A DNA stretch of 53,995 bases from CAYZQE01 sp964480635 (GCA_964480635.1 CAYZQE010000005.1:1-53995); one strand, 5' to 3'; positions 43,338 to 52,881 are shown, numbered from the stretch's first letter. Numbers and translations: made by a program. The notes: generated by a model not told the origin, from the letters alone.

Positions 43338-43359
43338 TTAGAAAATAAGGGTTTTCTAA
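43338..43359. terminator. Hairpin after chemoreceptor gene
   Basis: An eight-base perfect stem (TTAGAAAA / TTTTCTAA) with a six-base loop follows the stop codon by a few bases. It is AT-rich and lacks a clear T run, so it is a weak terminator at best. Confidence 0.4.
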
Positions 43360-43475
43360 TAAAGGTGAAGATTTTTAGGGCTTTATTCTATATACTATCG
43401 CGCTTTAATGGGTTTTTAGAGAAAGATTCGTTACATCCAAAATGAAAATAGAATTAATAGTATAGGAATATATCC

Positions 43476-45020
43476 ATGCCAGCGAGATCTGTCCCGCGTC
43501 GCCCTACCTGCCTGATTATTATGGATGGTTTTGGGCTGAACCCCAGTAAAGTTAATAATGCCGTCATCGAAGCGAATACGCCTAATTTAGACCGATATTT
43601 TTCAAGTTATCCTCATACAGCACTTGAAGCATCGGGTGTCGGTGTTGGCTTACCATTAGGTCAAATGGGTAACTCAGAAGTCGGACATATGACTTTGGGT
43701 TGTGGCACCATTGTTAAGCAAGACTTAATACGCATTAATGATGCGGTTGCAGACGGTAGTTTTTTTGATAATGAAGCCTTTGTGGCGGCAGTTAAAAATG
43801 CGCGTCAATTAGATCGTCCGTTACATTTAATTGGTTTGCTTTCAGATGGTGGCGTTCATAGCCATATAAATCACCTTATTGCTTTAATTCAGTTGTGTGC
43901 TAAATATGAAGTAAAACCTCAAGTCCATATGATCACCGATGGTCGTGACTCTCCGCCAAAAGCTGCGATGAAATATTTACAAGATGTTGAGCTGGCTCTA
44001 GAAGAATCGGGTGGCTTTATAGGTACAATTTCAGGGCGTTATTATGCAATGGATCGAGACCGTCGTTGGGATCGAACGAAATTAGCATGGGATGTTTACA
44101 TTAATGGTAAAGGCAAAACAGCCAGTAATGCAACACTTGCCATTCAAGATGCGTATGAAGATGGTGTGACCGATGAGTTTATCTTGCCGACAGTGCTACG
44201 TGATTTTCAACCGATTCAAAAAGATGATGAACTTATTTTCTTTAATTATAGAAACGACCGTTCTCGTCAAATGGCAGCTGCATTAGGCCATAATGAATTT
44301 ACAAGCTTTGAAAGAAACGAAGACTATGAGCCAATTACAGTCACCTGTATGACGCAGTATGACCCAGAGTTTTTATACCCAATAGCCTTTCCACCCGACC
44401 GCCCAAGTGTGACGTTAGGGCGTACAGTGAGTGAAGCAGGCTATCAGCAATTACATTGTGCAGAAACGGAAAAATATCCTCATGTGACCTTCTTTTTTAA
44501 TGGTGGTAGAGAGCATCATTTCCCGGGTGAAGTGCGAAAAATGATTCCGTCACCTGATGTATCAACCTATGATTTGATGCCAGAAATGAGTGCAAAAGAA
44601 GTGGCTGATGTGATGATTGAATCACTTAAAAGTCATCAATTTGGATTTTTGGTAGTGAACTTTGCCAATGGTGATATGGTGGGTCACACGGCTGTTAGAG
44701 ATGCCGTGCTAAAAGCAGTAGAAACCTTAGACACAGAAGTCGGCCGAGTTTTAGATTGCTGTGTTGAAGAAGGTTATTCCGTTGTGTTAACTGCCGATCA
44801 TGGTAATTGCGATGAGATGGTTGATCCTGTCACTGGGGAGCCGCATACTCAACATACGAATTATCCAGTACCTTGTTTAATTATTGATGAAGTGCCATGG
44901 AAATTAGCGACAGGTGCTAACTTATCAGCGGTTGCGCCGACGTTGTTAGAAATGATGGGTATCAAGCAACCCACTGAAATGAAAGGCGTGTCTTTGTTAT
45001 TAGAAGAGTATTTAAAATAA
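43476..45020 (+). CDS. gpmI: Phosphoglycerate mutase, cofactor-independent
   Basis: This 514-residue enzyme has the GpmI pattern: CLIIMDGFGLN at the N terminus, the phosphoserine loop GQMGNSEVGH near residue 65, TDGRDSPPKA, SGRYYAMDRDRRWDR, NYRNDRSRQM and the metal ligands in LTADHGNCDEM and HTNYPVP. It interconverts 3- and 2-phosphoglycerate in glycolysis and gluconeogenesis with manganese. A TAGGAAT site precedes the ATG. It converges on the HDOD gene. Confidence 0.96.
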   Translation: MPARSVPRRPTCLIIMDGFGLNPSKVNNAVIEANTPNLDRYFSSYPHTALEASGVGVGLPLGQMGNSEVGHMTLGCGTIVKQDLIRINDAVADGSFFDNEAFVAAVKNARQLDRPLHLIGLLSDGGVHSHINHLIALIQLCAKYEVKPQVHMITDGRDSPPKAAMKYLQDVELALEESGGFIGTISGRYYAMDRDRRWDRTKLAWDVYINGKGKTASNATLAIQDAYEDGVTDEFILPTVLRDFQPIQKDDELIFFNYRNDRSRQMAAALGHNEFTSFERNEDYEPITVTCMTQYDPEFLYPIAFPPDRPSVTLGRTVSEAGYQQLHCAETEKYPHVTFFFNGGREHHFPGEVRKMIPSPDVSTYDLMPEMSAKEVADVMIESLKSHQFGFLVVNFANGDMVGHTAVRDAVLKAVETLDTEVGRVLDCCVEEGYSVVLTADHGNCDEMVDPVTGEPHTQHTNYPVPCLIIDEVPWKLATGANLSAVAPTLLEMMGIKQPTEMKGVSLLLEEYLK

Positions 45021-45066
45021 CATTCGACTTACTTTACAAGTACGGCTGAGTGGTTGACATAAATAA

Positions 45067-46566
45067 CTAGGTGTTTTTTGGCGAGGGCTTTTTTTGCCGC
45101 TGACCGATCAACAGCATCGCTTTTGAAGTCAAGCCAACGGCTTGTTTAAATAGATCAAAAGCGGGTTTTTTGAGTGCCTTCCCCGTTCCATAGTTATCAC
45201 AAAAAACGATTCCTACTGGGTTTTTCCCGCTAAATAACGACATCATAAAAAAATCATCACTTAAGCTGCATGATTTAAAAATGCCGGGCAACATTTGTTC
45301 ATATTTTCTAACGTTATCTGGATTGATCCAAATAGCCTGAGGTTTTTCTAAAAGAATTTTTAATAGCCCTGCCTGCGCTTTATTGACCGTAAATTTTAAT
45401 AAGGGCGAATCATGGTCTAGGCCGCTATGTAAGCGAGTACTGAGCTTTGATTTATCTTTATTTAATAAAAATAAGGCGTTACGCTTCATATTTAAATGCT
45501 GATGACAGCCATTTAATAACGCATTTAACTGTGTGGCTTGGCTGGTTTTACTATCTTGGGCAGTTGACTTTAACGTGGCCAATAATGGGTTAGCAGTGGC
45601 TATAGGGCGTGCCTTTATAACGTCAGGAACGGCTGTTTTTACAGGGTTAACTTTGGTCTTTAGCACGGTTTCTTGTTTAACGACAACGGGTCTAGTCGCT
45701 GCTTTATGCTGTACTAAATTAGCAGCAGAGTGAAATTTAACCTCAAACTCTAATTCATGGGCAGATTCCACACTAATGATGTGAGCCAATGTGTTTATTT
45801 TTTCTAGGGGCATCTGGCAAAGATCAGCGGCTTGCTTAAGATAATCAGTTACTTGTTCATGATACCAACTGATATCCGCCTGATGCATCAGGCTGGACGC
45901 TATTTTTATACCTTGAGAGCGGATACCCAGCACGTCATCAAGGTTATGGGCTTCTTTGACGAGTTCGGGTAAATGAAATTGATCACATAGGGCTAAAGAC
46001 AGTTGGTTTATATTAAAGCCAAAAATACTTTGGCAGTTTTGGTCAGCTTGGTAGTTGTTGCTTAAGTTTTTCTGTTTAAAGGCTTTAAAATTGTCGTGAT
46101 CGAACAAGCATAATGCAAATTCAGCAATATCATAGAGGCGTGTCGCAATGCCAATTTCTTTAACTCCTTGGCTTTGCCTTTTTTCACCCCACGCTTTTGC
46201 ATGTTTGGCAGCTTGCTGAGATCGCGCGATAAGTTGAAGGTAATCATGCTCGCATTCAAAGCTTGTTCTTATGTCGTCCAACGTCGTGATGTTTTTGACA
46301 AAATGAATGATGCCAGCATCGCCCATCAAAGAAAGAGCACTTTGAATAGATTCAATATATTCGCGTTTTGTGTTTTTTCTTTTAGCGTTGATAAGATTAA
46401 ATAGCTGTGAACTTAACCCAGGGTCAGACGCGATTATTTGACTGAGGGGAAGTTTATCAAAATGTTTCTCAGAAACGAGTTGCTGAGCTTGCTTTGCATA
46501 AAAAGGAATGGCTGGTAGCGCTTGGAGATGGCTCTTGATCCAAGTCTGTAGTTGCTCTTCTGGCAT
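45067..46566 (-). CDS. HDOD domain protein
   Basis: This 499-residue cytoplasmic protein has an N-terminal HDOD domain (from LQALPAIPFYAKQAQQL to about residue 250, with ASDPGLSSQLFNLINAKRK), a flexible Lys/Thr/Val-rich linker (about 270-340), and a C-terminal GAF-like domain with LVFCDNYGTGK (read here as GIVFCDNYGTG). HDOD proteins bind or organise signalling partners rather than act as enzymes, and several affect motility or twitching. It lies 12 bases from the PilZ gene and upstream pomB-pomA on the same strand. Confidence 0.85.
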   Translation of the reverse strand: MPEEQLQTWIKSHLQALPAIPFYAKQAQQLVSEKHFDKLPLSQIIASDPGLSSQLFNLINAKRKNTKREYIESIQSALSLMGDAGIIHFVKNITTLDDIRTSFECEHDYLQLIARSQQAAKHAKAWGEKRQSQGVKEIGIATRLYDIAEFALCLFDHDNFKAFKQKNLSNNYQADQNCQSIFGFNINQLSLALCDQFHLPELVKEAHNLDDVLGIRSQGIKIASSLMHQADISWYHEQVTDYLKQAADLCQMPLEKINTLAHIISVESAHELEFEVKFHSAANLVQHKAATRPVVVKQETVLKTKVNPVKTAVPDVIKARPIATANPLLATLKSTAQDSKTSQATQLNALLNGCHQHLNMKRNALFLLNKDKSKLSTRLHSGLDHDSPLLKFTVNKAQAGLLKILLEKPQAIWINPDNVRKYEQMLPGIFKSCSLSDDFFMMSLFSGKNPVGIVFCDNYGTGKALKKPAFDLFKQAVGLTSKAMLLIGQRQKKPSPKNT

Positions 46567-46578
46567 TACATATAACGG

Positions 46579-47157
46579 TTAAGTTTCATTGTCTGCATCA
46601 AAACGTGCAGCACCTAAAGACTTTAATTGTTGGCCATGAATGTGTTTGATTAAAATTTCTCTATCAGCCTCATGGATATGTTCAAAATCGACCGTTAATT
46701 TATATTGAAAATCGCCTATGTTTTCGCAACTAATGACTTTAGAAAAAACAACAATACGTTGTTTTTTAGGGAATAACTGGAGGCTTATTTCAACCACTTC
46801 ACCCGTAGAAATAGCAACGGTGCTTAAAAAAGAGATCCCTTGAGCGCTAATATTAACGTCGCGCTCATGGCTGCCATTTAACTTATCATCAGGTAGTATT
46901 TTTTCAGACAATAAATCAACTTGCTTTTGTAATGTCTTTAAATAGCGAGCAATAGCAGGATGTTGCTGTTCGATGGCTATGAAGTCAGAAGCATGTTGGT
47001 CTAATTCGTGATTAAACTCATTTCTAATTGAAAATTCATGTTGATTGGTCCAAAAATCATTAAGTCGTTCATCCAGCTGATCAGCGGGAATGGTCTCTGT
47101 TTTAATTTCAACAGTATCGTCTATTCTAAAAAAACGTCTGCGTTCTTTATCGGTCAT
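46579..47157 (-). CDS. PilZ domain protein, likely c-di-GMP receptor
   Basis: This 192-residue protein has both parts of the PilZ c-di-GMP signature: the arginine cluster in ERRRFFRIDD at the N terminus and NISAQG (D/NxSxxG) near residue 111, separated by an unusually long helical insert of about 90 residues (QLDERLNDF to LSEKILPDDK). It lies 10 bases downstream of pomB, so it may adjust stator function or flagellar output when c-di-GMP is high. That link is from gene order. Confidence 0.85.
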   Translation of the reverse strand: MTDKERRRFFRIDDTVEIKTETIPADQLDERLNDFWTNQHEFSIRNEFNHELDQHASDFIAIEQQHPAIARYLKTLQKQVDLLSEKILPDDKLNGSHERDVNISAQGISFLSTVAISTGEVVEISLQLFPKKQRIVVFSKVISCENIGDFQYKLTVDFEHIHEADREILIKHIHGQQLKSLGAARFDADNET

Positions 47158-47167
47158 TTGGCTTGTC

Positions 47168-48100
47168 CTATTGCCCTAATTGAGGTTCATCAACAAATTC
47201 TACACTCTCCGAAGGAGATTCTACATCAATTGCGTAGCGATTCCCGTGTAACACGCTAATTTCTACGCGTCGATTTTGTGCTCTGTTTTCATAGCTGTCA
47301 TTGGGAACCAGTGGCTCATTGTCAGAAAAGGCTCTAATTTCCATGCGCTCGGGGTCAACATCGCCTTTTTGAATAAAATTAAGTACTACGCTTGCAGCAC
47401 GCGCAGATGATAAATCCCAATTTGATCTAAACCTTGGAGTCTCAATGGGAATGTCATCCGTATGGCCAGAGATAACAAAATGACCATCTCTGCTGTTAAG
47501 AACATCAGCTATGAGTAGTAATATAGGTTCAAACTCTTTTTTTATAGTCGCCTTACCAGAAGAAAAGGAGCCTTTTTCACGAATTCGAATCAAAACGCGA
47601 TCACTAAATGATTCAACTTCAAGTAAGCCATCGCCGATTGCAGTGGCTAATTCTTCGCGTAATTCTTCGGCTTCTTCTTTAGCCATTTGTTGGGCTTGTG
47701 CGGCGGCAATGGCTTCGGCTTCTGCGTTCGACATTTGCTCACCATCTTCGGATGAATCAGTTTTTTGATCGGAGTCAGAAAAATCTAAATTAACTTTGGT
47801 GTCATCAGTAGAGTTTTCGCGCATGATTTCGAGGGGTGTGATCTCAGTGGGTTTTCCAGGGCTGTATTTTTGTGCAATGACGCTGGTACCTTTGGGTATT
47901 TCAGTGGCTTTAACGTCGCGTTGCACACCAAACGCATGCTTCATTGCGCCAGCAACTTGTTTGTATTTTAATACATCCATTTCGGCAAAAGACAATAACA
48001 AAACAAAAAAGCACATGAGCAAAGACATTAAGTCTGCAAATGTCGCAAGCCAAGGGGGCAGCCCTTCAGGGCATTTTGGGCACTCTTCGCAATCACTCAT
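47168..48100 (-). CDS. pomB: Sodium-type flagellar stator subunit
   Basis: This 310-residue protein has a short acidic-cysteine N terminus (CEECPKCPEG), one membrane helix with the ion-binding aspartate in TFADLMSLLMCFFVLLLSF, a linker, a charged helical stretch (about 125-155) and a C-terminal OmpA-like peptidoglycan-binding domain with SGHTDDIPIETPRFRSNW. The segment MDVLKYKQVAGAMKHAFGVQ strongly recalls Vibrio PomB. It follows pomA with a 15-base gap. With PomA it forms the stator that couples sodium flow to rotation. The ion choice is judged from the PomB-like sequence. Confidence 0.9.
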   Translation of the reverse strand: MSDCEECPKCPEGLPPWLATFADLMSLLMCFFVLLLSFAEMDVLKYKQVAGAMKHAFGVQRDVKATEIPKGTSVIAQKYSPGKPTEITPLEIMRENSTDDTKVNLDFSDSDQKTDSSEDGEQMSNAEAEAIAAAQAQQMAKEEAEELREELATAIGDGLLEVESFSDRVLIRIREKGSFSSGKATIKKEFEPILLLIADVLNSRDGHFVISGHTDDIPIETPRFRSNWDLSSARAASVVLNFIQKGDVDPERMEIRAFSDNEPLVPNDSYENRAQNRRVEISVLHGNRYAIDVESPSESVEFVDEPQLGQ

Positions 48101-48115
48101 AATCGCTTGGCCGCT

Positions 48116-48871
48116 TTATTCTTCTTCAACTCTTTTGCCTTCTGGTATAAAGGAATCAAGTAATTGCTTCATAACACGTGGGTTTGTGCCTTCTTGAATA
48201 GCAGAGATGGATTCTAAAATGAGGCTTTTATTGCGTTTTTCGTAAGCAGCTATAAGCGTTAGTTTATCTGCCAGTGGTGAAGCAAAAGCATTCGCAATAA
48301 CGGCACCATACAATGTGGTTAAAAGAGCGATTGCCATAGCTGGGCCAATGGATGCAGGGTCACTCATATTGGCGAGCATTTGAACCAAGCCAATTAAGGT
48401 GCCAATCATACCCATCGCAGGGGCATATACGCCCATTGCTTTGAACATGTCAGCACCGCGTTCGTGGCGCTCAATACCCTGATTAATTTCTGCAGACAGC
48501 AATTTACTAACAATTTCGGGAGAATGACCATCAATACACAGACCGATGCCTTTTTCTAAAAAGGGGTCAGCTATTTCACGACCTTCAAGGGCTAATATGC
48601 CTTCTTTACGAGCAACATTAGCTAGCTCAACGGCTTCTTCAATTAAGCTGACAGGATCTTCCATTTTGTTAAATAAGCCCTTCATGCCGACTTTAAAAGA
48701 GCCCAAAAAGTCAGCTAAGGTTATACGCATTAAAGTGACACCTAATGTCCCGCCAACAACGATTAACAGGCTTGGTGTATTAACAAAAAGGACAAATGGC
48801 CCGCCTGCTGAAATAGCTGCATAAATGATGCCGAAGGCGGATAGTATTCCGACTATAAATGCGATATCCAA
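48116..48871 (-). CDS. pomA: Sodium-type flagellar stator subunit
   Basis: This 251-residue inner-membrane protein has four helices (about residues 3-22, 30-50, 150-172 and 182-205) and the PomA-type N terminus MDIAFIVGILSAFGIIYAA. The cytoplasmic loop has NKMEDPVSLIEEAVELANVARKEG split around positions 90-110, and charged residues for the rotor contact follow. It is short (no MotA-type long loop), like PomA in Vibrio. It is the first gene of the pomA-pomB-PilZ-HDOD minus-strand group. The promoter was not identified. Confidence 0.9.
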   Translation of the reverse strand: MDIAFIVGILSAFGIIYAAISAGGPFVLFVNTPSLLIVVGGTLGVTLMRITLADFLGSFKVGMKGLFNKMEDPVSLIEEAVELANVARKEGILALEGREIADPFLEKGIGLCIDGHSPEIVSKLLSAEINQGIERHERGADMFKAMGVYAPAMGMIGTLIGLVQMLANMSDPASIGPAMAIALLTTLYGAVIANAFASPLADKLTLIAAYEKRNKSLILESISAIQEGTNPRVMKQLLDSFIPEGKRVEEE

Positions 48872-48975
48872 TGAATTCTCCTTACAGTAACTTTAATGCT
48901 ACTTTTAGTTTGTTTTTAAAGATGTGTCTCTGAGTGTAGTTAAGATTTAAATTTTTTAAATAGTTAAGTACGTAA

Positions 48976-49830
48976 TTATTCAAAAATAATGGTTTTTTTA
49001 TGCTGAGCAATGATACGTTGCTGACAAAAATTTCTCAAACCGATGGCTAAGGTTTGTTTTTCTATGTCTTTACCAAGTCGAACCATGTCTTCAATCGTAT
49101 GAGAATGATTAATTCTGACCACACCTTGCTCAATAATTGGGCCGCGATCTAATTGTTCGGTGACAAAATGGCAAGTTGCGCCAATAAGCTTTACGCCTCT
49201 ATCAAATGCTTGGTGATAAGGCTTAGCGCCAATAAATGACGGTAAAAATGAATGATGAATATTGATGATTTTGTTGTGCAGTTGTCGGCACATTTCACTA
49301 GGGATAATTTGCATATAACGCGCTAAAACAAGCACATCAGATTGTGTTTTTTCAAATAACTGTAGAATGTTTTGGTGCACTTGAGCATGGGTGTCTTTAG
49401 TGATAGGAAAATAATGAAAAGGGATGTTGTGCCATTCGACATAATTTTTAAGTGAATTGTGGTTTGATATCACCCCCATAATTTCGAAATCAAAATCTTG
49501 GCTGCGCCAGCGATATAAAATATCGGCTAAACAATGTTCATATTGGCTAACACAAATTAATATCTTGGGTTTATTTGCACTATTGCGAATAGTGCATTTA
49601 ATGGCGTTTTTGGCAGCAAATTGCTCAAAAGCGGCTTTAAATTTTTCATACGATAAATTTATGGATTCTGCGACTAGCTCTAAACGCATAAAAAATAAAT
49701 TTTCATCGCTATCTGAATGTTGATCAACCTCATTTATAAAGCCATTATACTGCTGAATAAAAGCGGTGATATCGGCAGTTAGGCCAGAGCGGTCTTTACA
49801 GCTAGCGGTGATGGTGTAGGTTTTTTTCAT
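48976..49830 (-). CDS. purU: Formyltetrahydrofolate deformylase
   Basis: This 284-residue enzyme has an N-terminal ACT-like domain (CKDRSGLTADITAFI) and a formyl-transferase domain with ARYMQIIP, NIHHSFLPSFIGAKPYHQAF and the catalytic aspartate in TEQLDRGPIIEQ. It hydrolyses 10-formyl-THF to formate and THF, supplying formate for PurT and balancing one-carbon units. It is alone on its strand. The 200 bases upstream (49831-50033) hold no gene, only weak inverted repeats. Confidence 0.95.
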   Translation of the reverse strand: MKKTYTITASCKDRSGLTADITAFIQQYNGFINEVDQHSDSDENLFFMRLELVAESINLSYEKFKAAFEQFAAKNAIKCTIRNSANKPKILICVSQYEHCLADILYRWRSQDFDFEIMGVISNHNSLKNYVEWHNIPFHYFPITKDTHAQVHQNILQLFEKTQSDVLVLARYMQIIPSEMCRQLHNKIINIHHSFLPSFIGAKPYHQAFDRGVKLIGATCHFVTEQLDRGPIIEQGVVRINHSHTIEDMVRLGKDIEKQTLAIGLRNFCQQRIIAQHKKTIIFE

Positions 49831-50033
49831 GGGGGAATCAGCTTATTTATCGAGTGAACTTAAAAGGGTATATATTTATTGTCAGTGTAGCTTAGTTTAG
49901 GGGGCGTACTCGTGTCGAACGGATATTGTCTTTTTTACACCAACTAGAAGGCTGATTAAAGGGGGCTAAGCCTCTAAATTCAAGAGTTCGTGTTTTCTGC
50001 GAAACAGTTGGTCAATGCATAGCTATGATAATT

Positions 50034-50528
50034 TCAATTTTTAACGTTTTGGTTAAGTTGAAATAAACATTCATTTTTTAAACTGATGATATGTTGCCGT
50101 TGTAACCATTGCTGAGCATCATCCGCATCATGTTCAAACCATTTTTGTGCACTCCCTAAACGGAAAGTGTAACCCCATTCGTCCATGTCTTTAAACATCT
50201 GCTCGCGACCCATTTCTTGAATGTCTTGCGACAATATAATTTGTAAATAACAGACGGCGTTTTCTTCGTCATAATCACCACCTGCATTTGTATCAAGCTC
50301 TTTTCGACGCGTTTCATCCATGCAAATAAAATGACAGGCCTCGTGTAACAACGAGTGAATGGGGGTATTGGGATTGACATAAAGCATGTTATTAATCAGC
50401 CCAGCTTCATCTTCTCCCCAAAAACTCCCTGGGATGTCTGTATTGGGTTTGGTGAGGCTAAGCTGTAACTGGAAACGTGATAACAAAGCGGTAATAGCGG
50501 TGATATCGCAGTGTTTAACAAGCAACAT
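50034..50528 (-). CDS. HExxH-containing protein of unknown function
   Basis: This 164-residue protein has a zincin-like HEACH motif in HSLLHEACHFICMDETRRK near residue 64, and a later DEENAVCYLQIILSQDI helix where an acidic third ligand would fit. There is no signal peptide. I do not recognise a family. Its start overlaps the stop of the spermidine-synthase-like gene by one base, so the two are likely co-translated. Peptidase activity is only a possibility. Confidence 0.75.
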   Translation of the reverse strand: MLLVKHCDITAITALLSRFQLQLSLTKPNTDIPGSFWGEDEAGLINNMLYVNPNTPIHSLLHEACHFICMDETRRKELDTNAGGDYDEENAVCYLQIILSQDIQEMGREQMFKDMDEWGYTFRLGSAQKWFEHDADDAQQWLQRQHIISLKNECLFQLNQNVKN

Positions 50529-51265
50529 TAAATAAAGCCAGAATCAATAGGGTTTGTGTTGAAAATAGTATTTAAAATCTCATGAAAAGGGAGTTCATAT
50601 TGTGAGTTATGGTGTTGAGCTAATTGAATTAAATGCCCCATGTCCGACTGTTCTAAATCAAAATTAAAGCTATAGGCCAAGGTGTTTTCATAGTTTTCAG
50701 CAGATAAGCATAAGGTGCGTTGTTGAAAGACGCCTCGTAAATGACTGTAGAACTGGTTAAATTCATGTTCACTACTGATCAGCGTATTCCATGTGACACA
50801 GCCTTGCGTACTGAGGCTGTTTTTTAACTCAAGCATGAAGTCCTTGGACATCACCCAGCTGGGCATGTTTTGCTCATCAAATAAATCGACTATGATAAGG
50901 TCAAATTGTGTTTTATTGTGCTTAAGCCATGTCTGAGCATCGCTTATTTCGTAGCTTAATGTTTCATTGGCTAAAGGCAATAAAAATTCATCGTGCATGG
51001 TTTGTAACAGCGTTTGGTCGTAATCAATACCCGTGATTTTTGCTTGAGGTAAATAGTGGCGAAAAAAATGAATCAGTGAGCCACCAGCAACACCGAGCAT
51101 GAGAATGTTTTTGGGAGGCGCCATAAACATTAAACAGCCCATGGCATACTCTAAATTTTGCATGACGATTTTATGGGGTTGCTGTAAATTTACCGCACTT
51201 TGAGTTGCTGAGTCACTTGAATATAAATAACGAATGCCATTTTCTTCTTTAATGCGGAAATCCAT
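50528..51265 (-). CDS. Spermidine synthase-like protein
   Basis: This 245-residue protein has the Rossmann methyltransferase-like core of polyamine synthases, GVAGGSLIHFFRHYLPQA near residue 57, GIDYDQTLL and DLIIVDLFDEQNMP. It lacks the usual N-terminal beta domain of SpeE and the aspartate pattern of a true putrescine aminopropyltransferase cannot be confirmed by eye. It sits between the HExxH gene and the SDR gene with one-base overlaps on each side. A real substrate is uncertain. Confidence 0.82.
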   Translation of the reverse strand: MDFRIKEENGIRYLYSSDSATQSAVNLQQPHKIVMQNLEYAMGCLMFMAPPKNILMLGVAGGSLIHFFRHYLPQAKITGIDYDQTLLQTMHDEFLLPLANETLSYEISDAQTWLKHNKTQFDLIIVDLFDEQNMPSWVMSKDFMLELKNSLSTQGCVTWNTLISSEHEFNQFYSHLRGVFQQRTLCLSAENYENTLAYSFNFDLEQSDMGHLIQLAQHHNSQYELPFHEILNTIFNTNPIDSGFI

Positions 51266-52119
51266 TAGTTTTTACCACCGCCAGATGCTTTTAACATGAG
51301 TTTATCCATCCATTTAAAAGATAAAAAGCGTTTTAAAGTACCAAATAAATAGGTAGGAAAGGTCACGTAATAACGTATTTGTGGGTTGTCACTTTCGAGT
51401 GCGTGTAAGACACGTTTTAAAACAGCATCAGGGCCTAACGTGAAAGGTGCGGCGTCGCCTTCGATTTTTAAGCGTTTTTGCAATGATTCATAATTGCTTT
51501 TATGCGGACTGTTGATGGGGTCAATCCACTGCTCAAAAGCTGCTAATGCATTTTTACGAAAATCACTGCGAATAGGCCCGGGCTCAATCAACGATAATTT
51601 AATATTGGTGTTAGCCAGTTCTAAACGTAAGGTGTCGGTTAAGCCTTCAATGGCATATTTGCTGGCGTTATAAGCGCCGCGATAAGGCATGGCAACAAAA
51701 CCTAATACCGAACTATTTTGAATAATGCGGCCTTCATTGTGCTGACGCATAATGGGGATGACTAAATTCGTGAGTTCGTGCCAGCCAAACACATTAGTTT
51801 GAAATTGTACCGTTAGGGCTTCACGACTAATGTCCTCTAAAGCGCCTGCTAAACCATAAGCGCCATTATTAAATAAGCCGTAAAGCTTGCCGTTACAGGC
51901 ATCTAAAATTTCTTTCCAAGCACTTTGAACGGATGAGCTATCAGCAAGGTCAAGCTGAAAGCAGCTTAAGCCTTCTTCGCTTAAGCGTTTAACATCGTCT
52001 GCTTTACGGGCCGTTGCAATGACGTTAAAGCCAGCTTTTTTTAAGCCGTGAGCCACATAATAGCCAATTCCAGTAGAACATCCGGTGATTAATACTGTTT
52101 TTTGATGATTGTTTTTCAC
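51265..52119 (-). CDS. Short-chain dehydrogenase/reductase
   Basis: This 284-residue SDR has TGCSTGIGYY near residue 12, NNGAYG, the catalytic serine in QNSSVLGF and YNASKYAIEG (YxxxK), and a C-terminal membrane-associated helix region (YLFGTLKRFLSFKWM). The start is GTG. It is a classical SDR whose substrate cannot be told. The 5' end of this gene, with its upstream sequence, is repeated in a decayed form at 52927-53125 on the other side of the ICMT-like gene. Confidence 0.9.
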   Translation of the reverse strand: MKNNHQKTVLITGCSTGIGYYVAHGLKKAGFNVIATARKADDVKRLSEEGLSCFQLDLADSSSVQSAWKEILDACNGKLYGLFNNGAYGLAGALEDISREALTVQFQTNVFGWHELTNLVIPIMRQHNEGRIIQNSSVLGFVAMPYRGAYNASKYAIEGLTDTLRLELANTNIKLSLIEPGPIRSDFRKNALAAFEQWIDPINSPHKSNYESLQKRLKIEGDAAPFTLGPDAVLKRVLHALESDNPQIRYYVTFPTYLFGTLKRFLSFKWMDKLMLKASGGGKN

Positions 52120-52175
52120 TGTTTAAAAAGGGTAGCCTATTGAAGGTGTACATTATAAACCATGCCATCCTATTA
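51978..52175. repeat. Direct repeat, functional copy (SDR 5' end and leader)
   Basis: This stretch, covering the first 47 codons of the SDR and about 55 bases upstream, is repeated at 52927-53125 in the same orientation. The similarity extends into the leader (ATTATAAACCATGC against ATTATAAACTATGC), showing that the promoter region was copied too. Confidence 0.65.
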
Positions 52176-52182
52176 AAGCGTG

Positions 52183-52881
52183 TTAAATTTTTTGTAACCG
52201 TGTTGCTTCTTCCCTATTTAAGGTCTTCCAAGGAAGAGGGAAAATGCCAGACACTTTGGTTTTATAAAGGGCATAAGGCTCACCAAAATAGGTGATGAGT
52301 TTACGGTCTTCTAAACGTGAGCCGAATATAAAATAGGCTGTCAGTAAAATGCTTGATAGCAACCATGCGCTGTTCATATCCCTTGTCCAGATAAGAATAA
52401 TGGCAAAAAAATACCAAGGGTGACGAACATAGCGATGATAGGGCGATATTTTTAAATGCTCTTGTTCGGTAACAGAGGTATTCTTTTCTCGTATCTGTCT
52501 AAAACCAAAAAACTCTTGCATGTCATAAAACTTTAAAGAATGAATGAAACCAATGATAGCGAGTAGAGCAAGTGCATGGGATAACCAAAGCCAAGAACCG
52601 GACCAAACCCAAATTAAACCGCCAGAGAATTGATTGGAGTACTGATTGATAGGAATTAAGGTGATGAGTGCAACGCTATTAAATATGAGTCGATACCAAG
52701 GCATGATGTTTGGAAAGGTATTAGCTACCCATCTTTTAGCGGTTAATGATGCCATCAAGGAATGCAATAAAAAATAGCTGATCCAAGCAAGGCATAAAAT
52801 AATTAAAAATTTATCCATAGAGGTTATTTTATAATAAGTTTGTTTATAAGGGGGCACGATACTTATATTAGGGGGGTTCAA
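52183..52881 (-). CDS. ICMT/NnrU-like membrane methyltransferase-family protein
   Basis: This 232-residue protein has about five membrane helices and the family motif SPYHRYVRHPWYFFAIIL near residue 147, followed by RLEDRKLITYFGEPYALYK, as in isoprenylcysteine methyltransferase-like and NnrU proteins. It may methylate a lipid or small molecule. The first start, at 52881, precedes TSMDKFL; an ATG about 20 codons later (at DKFL) would begin directly before the first helix and may be the true one. It lies between the SDR gene and its decayed copy. Confidence 0.85.
   Translation of the reverse strand: MNPPNISIVPPYKQTYYKITSMDKFLIILCLAWISYFLLHSLMASLTAKRWVANTFPNIMPWYRLIFNSVALITLIPINQYSNQFSGGLIWVWSGSWLWLSHALALLAIIGFIHSLKFYDMQEFFGFRQIREKNTSVTEQEHLKISPYHRYVRHPWYFFAIILIWTRDMNSAWLLSSILLTAYFIFGSRLEDRKLITYFGEPYALYKTKVSGIFPLPWKTLNREEATRLQKI

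Noticed and set aside
47796..48197. Plus-strand open frame of 133 codons across pomB/pomA.
   Set aside because: Antisense to two strongly supported stator genes; no recognisable motif.
49831..50033. Inverted repeats (GCTTAG/CTAAGC and TTCG/CGAA) suggesting a small RNA.
   Set aside because: Stems are short and far apart; no promoter, terminator or conserved motif supports an RNA gene.
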